This document shows, piece after piece, positions 14,427-18,361 of a stretch of DNA of 18,361 bases (position 1 is the first letter of the stretch; each line of letters starts with the position of its first letter). The position numbers and the translations under genes are program-made. A model generated the notes under the pieces. It ran no database searches. It saw only the letters and a list, made by a program, of their open reading frames with translations, and was not told the DNA's origin. The stretch comes from Hyphomicrobiales bacterium (GTDB lineage: Bacteria > Pseudomonadota > Alphaproteobacteria > Rhizobiales > Kaistiaceae): contig JAFKJZ010000151.1 in NCBI GenBank assembly GCA_017305815.1, forward strand, positions 1,024 to 19,384, read 5' to 3'.

Positions 14427-14438
14427 CGGGTTAACCCG
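14427..14438. promoter_or_regulatory. 12-bp perfect palindrome containing TTAACC, possible CtrA-type site
   Basis: The sequence cgggttaacccg is a perfect palindrome in the podJ-like/merR intergenic region. TTAAC also occurs on the plus strand at 14471 (ttaacc) and 14533 (ttaaca), giving three within about 110 bp of GC-rich DNA. TTAACC is the core half-site of the cell-cycle regulator CtrA, but no full TTAA-N7-TTAA site is present. Confidence 0.35.
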
Positions 14439-14485
14439 CAGGACAATCCGCAACGCTTCGGTAACGAGACTTAACCAATCCCCTC

Positions 14486-14521
14486 CGGATTGCGCGGTTT
14501 CGCCGCTTGGAATCCGATTTT
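14486..14521 (+). terminator. Hairpin followed by T run in the podJ-merR intergenic region (possible attenuator or small-RNA terminator)
   Basis: Arms cggatt (14486-14491) and aatccg (14511-14516) enclose an inner stem gcgg (14494-14497)/ccgc (14503-14506), and the structure is followed by attttt (14517-14522). On the plus strand this resembles an intrinsic terminator, although no coding gene lies upstream on that strand. It could end a short leader or a small RNA transcribed toward merR. The inner loop makes the stem imperfect. Confidence 0.3.
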
Positions 14522-14559
14522 TGAAGCCCCACTTAACAGTTATGAGGAAAGAGATTTCC

Positions 14560-14589
14560 GTTAGGTGACGATAAAGCGCTTTACCTGAC
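14560..14589. promoter_or_regulatory. Nested dyads upstream of the merR gene, candidate regulator operator
   Basis: A near-perfect inverted repeat, gttaggt (14560-14566) with acctgac (14583-14589, one mismatch), overlaps a perfect 12-bp palindrome taaagcgcttta (14572-14583). Their centres are offset by three bases. Such a dyad 90 bp ahead of the MerR start is a good candidate for autoregulation by the MerR protein or for control of the divergent podJ-like gene. Confidence 0.4.
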
Positions 14590-14678
14590 GCAGCGACACC
14601 ATCATGACTGAGGAACGCATTTCGGCGGGCCGACGCCGGTCCGCCGCTTTCGCGCCGAACAAGAACAAGGATGACAAG

Positions 14679-15137
14679 ATGAGCATGGCCCAACTGGCGG
14701 GGATTTCCCGCGACGATATCGATGGTGCCGGCGCCTCTGATGGCAACAAGCAGACCACTTTCACCATTGGCGATCTGTCGCGTGAATTCGACGTCACGCT
14801 GCGCACGTTGCGCTTCTACGAGGACAAGGCCCTTCTGAACCCCCGCCGGGAAGGCCTCAACCGCATCTATTCGCGCCGCGACCGTTCGCGTCTCAAGCTG
14901 GTCCTGATGGGCACGAAGGTCGGCTTCTCGCTGCCCGAGATCAAGGAGATGCTTTATCTCGACGATCTGAAGGACGGCCAGGTGCTGCAGATGCGGCTGG
15001 CGCTCCGCAAGTTCAACGAGCAGATCGACGTGCTGGAACGCCAGAAGGTCGATATCGAGCAGGCGCTCGACGAGCTGCGCCGCACGGTCGACGTCGTCGC
15101 CGGCCTGCTCCGCCAGAAGGAAGCCGGCGCCGCCTGA
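14679..15137 (+). CDS. MerR-family transcriptional regulator
   Basis: The 152-residue protein carries a classic MerR winged helix-turn-helix near the N-terminus: FTIGDLSREFDVTLRTLRFY, then EDKALLNPRREGLNRIYSRRD, and LMGTKVGFSLPEIKEML. A dimerising antiparallel coiled-coil region (LRKFNEQIDVLERQKVDIEQ) follows. There are no cysteines for metal or redox sensing, so the effector is probably an organic ligand or another signal. The start ATG 14679 (MSMAQLAG) has a good AAGGA (14667-14671) with a 7-nt spacer. An in-frame ATG at 14604 would add 25 residues but has no ribosome site. In related bacteria regulators of this type sit near fatty acid or acyl-CoA genes, which are not seen here. It is divergent from the podJ-like gene and may regulate itself through the dyad at 14560-14589. 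Confidence 0.88.
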   Translation: MSMAQLAGISRDDIDGAGASDGNKQTTFTIGDLSREFDVTLRTLRFYEDKALLNPRREGLNRIYSRRDRSRLKLVLMGTKVGFSLPEIKEMLYLDDLKDGQVLQMRLALRKFNEQIDVLERQKVDIEQALDELRRTVDVVAGLLRQKEAGAA

Positions 15138-15161
15138 GGCGCCGAACGAGGTTGGCTGGCT

Positions 15162-15179
15162 GCGCCGCTCCGGCGGCGC
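15162..15179 (+). terminator. GC-rich stem-loop downstream of merR
   Basis: A perfect 7-bp stem gcgccgc (15162-15168)/gcggcgc (15173-15179) is capped by tccg, a UNCG-type stable tetraloop in RNA. It lies 24 bases past the merR stop. It lacks a T run, so it is a candidate transcript 3' end rather than a certain terminator. Confidence 0.4.
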
Positions 15180-15350
15180 GCCATCGAGGTCGGTGCCCGG
15201 AAATCTCCTCCCCCGCGGGCGCCGGCCTTGTTTTCTGGAAGGCGGGCGGCGCGGCGCCGCTGGTCGGACGACCCTCCGGGTTCGCGCCCCCTTCCTCCCG
15301 TGCTATGCTTGCCTCTTGGGGCTCACGGGACAAAACCAGGGAGGCAGCCG

Positions 15351-15905
15351 ATGCGGACCATCCCTACCCCGGGGCGCGCCGGCGAAGGCCCGCGCCCGGT
15401 CTGGTGTGCCGCCCTGATCCTGGGCTTGCTGGCGTCGATGTCGGCTGCCTCCGCCTCGGCGCAGACAGCCGAGGCCGCTCCCAACGCGCAGACACCGGCC
15501 GCTTCGACCGCCGCCGATGAAGCCGGCGTCGGGCGCTACACCATGGTGCCGGCCGAGGGCGGTTTCGTCCGGCTCGATACGCAGACCGGGACTGTTTCGC
15601 ATTGCCGGCGCGGCGACGCGGCCGCCGGCTCGGTCTGGACCTGTGCTGCAATTCCCGAAAACGTGCTTTCCACGCCCGATCCGGCCGTGGCGCTGGCCGG
15701 CAAGGTCGATGCGCTCGAGCGAGAGGTGGCGACGTTGCGCGGTCGCCTCGATGCGGTCGAGGGCGGGCTGAAGGCGAAGGGAACCGCGCAGTCCTCCGGC
15801 GACCCGGAGCTCGACCGCGCGCTGAATTTCAGCGAGGAGCTGATGAGCCGCTTCTTCGGCATGGTGCGCGAGATGAAGCGCGAGACGGACGGCGACAGGA
15901 CCTGA
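15351..15905 (+). CDS. Conserved periplasmic protein with C-terminal coiled coil, function unknown
   Basis: The 184-residue protein starts at ATG 15351 with an excellent ribosome site (agggagg 15338-15344, 6-nt spacer); longer in-frame starts upstream are unsupported. It has a signal peptide of about 40 residues (hydrophobic CAALILGLLASMSAASASA, then QTAEAA). A low-complexity Ala/Thr linker follows. The small conserved domain is RYTMVPAEGGFVRLDTQTG followed by VSHCRRGDAAAGSVWTCAAIPE, whose two cysteines probably form a disulfide. A heptad-like helix (ALAGKVDALEREVATLRGRL) leads to a charged end. I recall similar small exported proteins of unknown function in Hyphomicrobiales. It converges on the iminopeptidase gene, with 27 bp between stops. 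Confidence 0.75.
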   Translation: MRTIPTPGRAGEGPRPVWCAALILGLLASMSAASASAQTAEAAPNAQTPAASTAADEAGVGRYTMVPAEGGFVRLDTQTGTVSHCRRGDAAAGSVWTCAAIPENVLSTPDPAVALAGKVDALEREVATLRGRLDAVEGGLKAKGTAQSSGDPELDRALNFSEELMSRFFGMVREMKRETDGDRT

Positions 15906-15932
15906 CGCCGCCATCCACGCATGGCCGTGGCG

Positions 15933-16907
15933 CTAGCGGGACTTGAAGCGTTCCGTCGCCGCGATCAGTTCGTGGACGTTGCCCGGCTCCGACATGGCGT
16001 GGCCGGCATCCGGCACGATGTGCAGGTCGGCGCCCGGCCACGCCTTCGACAGGTCCCACGCGATGGCCGCCGGCGTGCAGAGGTCGTAGCGGCCATGCAC
16101 GATGACGCCGGGAATGTCGGCGATGCGATGGGCGTCGGCGAGAAGCTGGTCGTCGCGGTCGAAGAAGCCCTTGTTGACGAAATAATGGGCCTCGATCCGG
16201 GCGAAGGCGAGCGCGTAGTAGGGCGAGCCGAAGGCAGAGACGCGCAGCGGGTCCGGCAGCAGCGACAGCGCATTCCCCTCCCACATCGCCCAGGTCCGCG
16301 CGAAGCGGGTCTGCGAGGCCTCGTCGCCGGTGGTCAGGCGGCGATGATAGGCCGCGATCATGTCGTGGCGCTCGTCCTGGGGGATCGGCGCCTGGTAGGT
16401 CTCGAAAGCCTCCGGCAGCAGCCAGGAAGCGCCTTCCTGATAGAACCAGGCGAGTTCGCGTTGGCGCAGCGTGAAGATGCCGCGCAGCACCAGTTCGCTG
16501 ACGCGCTCGGGATGTGTCTCGGCATAGGCGAGGGCGAGGCAGGAGCCCCAGGAGCCGCCAAGCAGCTGCCATTTCTCGATGCCGAGATGGGTGCGGATAC
16601 GCTCCATGTCGGCGACCAGGTCCCAGGTCGTGTTCTCGCGCAACTCGGCATGCGGCGTCGAGCGACCGCAGCCGCGCTGGTCGAACAGGATGATCCGGTA
16701 GGCGGCGGGATCGTGGTAGCGGCGCATGTTGGGGCCGCAGCCCGCGCCGGGGCCGCCATGCACCATCAGCACCGGCTTGCCGTTCGGATTGCCGCATTCC
16801 TCGACATGGATCTCGTGCAGCTCCGAAACCTTGAGCCGATAGACGGCATAGGGCTCGACGGGCGGAAAGAGCTGCAGGCGCACCTGGGCGGAGGAATCGG
16901 GCGGCAT
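15933..16907 (-). CDS. pip: Proline iminopeptidase (alpha/beta hydrolase, peptidase family S33)
   Basis: The 324-residue cytoplasmic enzyme removes N-terminal proline from small peptides. It shows the S33 features: the oxyanion-hole motif HGGPGAGC (50-57), FDQRGCGRSTPH (75-86), the nucleophile elbow GGSWGS with S119, the acid D275 in HGRYDLCTP, and H303 in DAGHAMS. The segments ENTTWDLVADMERIR and TWAMWEGN are typical of proline iminopeptidase rather than general hydrolases. Length is normal and the gene looks complete. Its ATG 16907-16905 lies one base after the stop of the upstream symporter gene, so the two are cotranscribed and probably translationally coupled; there is no strong separate ribosome site. 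Confidence 0.92.
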   Translation of the reverse strand: MPPDSSAQVRLQLFPPVEPYAVYRLKVSELHEIHVEECGNPNGKPVLMVHGGPGAGCGPNMRRYHDPAAYRIILFDQRGCGRSTPHAELRENTTWDLVADMERIRTHLGIEKWQLLGGSWGSCLALAYAETHPERVSELVLRGIFTLRQRELAWFYQEGASWLLPEAFETYQAPIPQDERHDMIAAYHRRLTTGDEASQTRFARTWAMWEGNALSLLPDPLRVSAFGSPYYALAFARIEAHYFVNKGFFDRDDQLLADAHRIADIPGVIVHGRYDLCTPAAIAWDLSKAWPGADLHIVPDAGHAMSEPGNVHELIAATERFKSR

Positions 16908-16908
16908 G

Positions 16909-18361
16909 TCAAACTCCGGGGAGGTGGCGGATCGTTCGGGTGTCGCCCGGCGCCGGGTTCTCCAGCTCCGGGAACGGCCCGAACATCGGAATGTCGGCGG
17001 CCGGCGGTGGCGCTTCCGGCGCGCTTTCGGCCTCGGCTATCACCGGCTCGGCGGCGGCTTCGGCCGTCGCGACGGGCGGTGGGGTCGCGATGCGCTGCCG
17101 CCAGTCCGCGAATTTCCGCTTCAGCCGGCGCGCCAGATAGCGCAGCCGCAGCCACACCAGCGGCCAGTGGATGCCCGGCAGCAGCGACACGGCGAGGAGC
17201 GTCGCCAGCCCGCAGACGAGCCCGATCAGGCCGGAAAGCCCGACCGGCAGGCCGAACCACCCCGTCGGCCCGAGCACGGTCGGCGTCACCGTGCCCATGC
17301 CGAGATAGGCGCTCGAAAACGCCGGCGCGAAACGGGCGAGCAGCACGTCGGCGACGGTCAGCCACAGGCCGACCGCGATGGCCGCGACCGCGGCGGTCCG
17401 CGTCGTCGCGGCGAGGCGCCAGCCCACCAGCAGGAGGGGGCCGAGGCTGGCGGCGGCGATCGACAGCGACACGCCGGCCAGCATGGCGACGCTGCCGAGT
17501 GACAGGCGATTGATGCCGAGGATCGCGCCGATGACCAGGATCATGCCGAGGCGGGTGATGAAGATGCGGCGCCCTGCCGGCGCCCGCCTTTCGAGGAGGC
17601 CGCCATAGAGATCCTGCCCGATCGTCGTCGCCGTCGTCGCCAGCGCCATGGCGATGGTGATCAGCGCGGCCGAGAGCAGACCGCCGATCAGCAGCACGGC
17701 CGGCATGGCGGAAAGGCCGACCCGGTTCGGGAAATTGACGACGAGCCCCAGCGGATCGCCGGCGGCATCGATGCCGGCGAGCCGACCATAGACCGCGTAG
17801 CTCGGCGCGGCGAGCAGGATGGCCGCCGCGAAGCCGACGCCGAGCAGCAGGTGCCGCCGCGTCGGCAGCCCCTTTGCCGCGGTCCAGGCGGGAAACAGCA
17901 GCGACGGCATCACCGCGACGCCGACCGCCAGCGAGATCGCGAAGGCGACGATGACGAAGTTCGGGATGCGCGACGCCGCCGTCAGCGTCCCGGGCTCGAC
18001 CAGGCCGATCCACGGCATGGGCAGCCAGGTTTCGCCCAGCGAGACGGCGGCGACGGGAACGAGGTAGGAAAGCGCCACGATCGGGCCGAGCACTGCGGCG
18101 AGCGCGATCGCCGCGCGCAGCCCGCCGGCGATGCAGCCAAGCGCCACCAGAGCGAGGATGACGTCTTCGGCCAGCCGGGGCGACAGTCCCAGCATGCGCG
18201 ACGCGATGGTGCCGACCAGCGTCGTCTCGGCGGCAAGCAGCGGCAGCAGCGTCAGCATGACGGCGAAAGCGGCGAGCGCCCGCGTCGTCGCGCCGAACCG
18301 CGCGCCGCAGGCCTCGGCCAGCGTCGTGGCGCGCGTGCTGCGCAGCGCCGGCGCGACCAGC
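16909..18361 (-). CDS. Sodium:solute symporter family transporter, 5' end outside the window
   Basis: The visible 484 codons encode a multi-helix membrane protein of the sodium:solute symporter (SSS) family. The open frame reaches the window edge with LRSTRATTLAEACGARFG, the typical cytoplasmic loop ahead of a core helix, so an N-terminal part of perhaps two to three helices is missing. Family-like segments include IPNFVIVAFAISLAVGVAVMP, LLSAALITIAMALATTATTIGQDLYG (the conserved Ser/Ala-rich helix followed by D) and RRIFITRLGMILV. After the last helix there is an unusual Pro/Ala/Glu-rich cytoplasmic tail of about 80 residues (from about 17120 to the stop). The substrate is not determined; the coupled proline iminopeptidase gene makes proline or an amino acid a reasonable guess, but acetate-type symporters are in the same family. 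Confidence 0.82.
   Translation of the reverse strand, partial: LVAPALRSTRATTLAEACGARFGATTRALAAFAVMLTLLPLLAAETTLVGTIASRMLGLSPRLAEDVILALVALGCIAGGLRAAIALAAVLGPIVALSYLVPVAAVSLGETWLPMPWIGLVEPGTLTAASRIPNFVIVAFAISLAVGVAVMPSLLFPAWTAAKGLPTRRHLLLGVGFAAAILLAAPSYAVYGRLAGIDAAGDPLGLVVNFPNRVGLSAMPAVLLIGGLLSAALITIAMALATTATTIGQDLYGGLLERRAPAGRRIFITRLGMILVIGAILGINRLSLGSVAMLAGVSLSIAAASLGPLLLVGWRLAATTRTAAVAAIAVGLWLTVADVLLARFAPAFSSAYLGMGTVTPTVLGPTGWFGLPVGLSGLIGLVCGLATLLAVSLLPGIHWPLVWLRLRYLARRLKRKFADWRQRIATPPPVATAEAAAEPVIAEAESAPEAPPPAADIPMFGPFPELENPAPGDTRTIRHLPGV

Noticed and set aside
14604..14678. Longer MerR start at 14604
   Set aside because: No ribosome site precedes it and the added 25 residues are low-complexity; ATG 14679 has AAGGA at 7 nt.
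15921..17513. 530-codon plus-strand open frame opposite pip and the symporter
   Set aside because: The minus strand carries the catalytic triad of proline iminopeptidase and membrane helices; the plus-strand product is an artefact.

Overview
The window is a GC-rich chromosomal segment that looks like a member of the alphaproteobacterial order Hyphomicrobiales (Rhizobiales). The evidence is a PodJ-like coiled-coil/SEL1 protein, a TauE-TIGR02186 pair, a DUF6460 protein, an FMN-riboswitch/RibN unit, the non-homologous 'ligase-associated' DNA repair gene set and abundant-type palindromic intergenic repeats. I see no rRNA, tRNA, CRISPR array, transposase or phage gene.

Layout. Positions 1-4609 hold the ligase-associated DNA processing module: a Lhr-like DEXH helicase (minus strand, cut by the window edge), a beta-CASP exonuclease (plus) and an ATP-dependent DNA ligase (plus). 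Two of the three genes carry an apparent frameshift. A 235-bp mosaic of palindromic repeats lies between helicase and exonuclease. An inverted ribN riboflavin-transporter gene with a textbook FMN riboswitch is wedged between exonuclease and ligase. Next come a small DUF6460 membrane protein (4723-4992) with a probable terminator on its stop codon. It is followed by a two-gene unit made of a large TonB-dependent receptor and a di-haem cytochrome c peroxidase, preceded by a TGA-N9-TCA iron-type operator motif.

Positions 9101-10803 (minus) hold a translationally coupled sulfite-exporter-type TauE/SafE permease and TIGR02186 protein. Positions 11060-14287 (minus) encode a 1075-residue PodJ-like polarity factor. 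It is divergent from a MerR-family regulator across a 391-bp intergenic region rich in TTAAC motifs, dyads and GANTC sites. After a small periplasmic coiled-coil protein (plus), a minus-strand pair ends the window: a sodium:solute symporter (5' end outside the window) and a proline iminopeptidase one base downstream.

How the genes work together: the helicase, exonuclease and ligase normally form one DNA repair system, and here that system appears to be decaying or split. RibN imports riboflavin under direct FMN feedback. The receptor and peroxidase probably act on one iron- or metal-related substrate or stress. The symporter and iminopeptidase plausibly link uptake and release of proline or another small solute. 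No completely new system is proven; the most unusual items are the double lesion in the ligase module, the iron-box receptor/peroxidase unit and the podJ-merR intergenic region.
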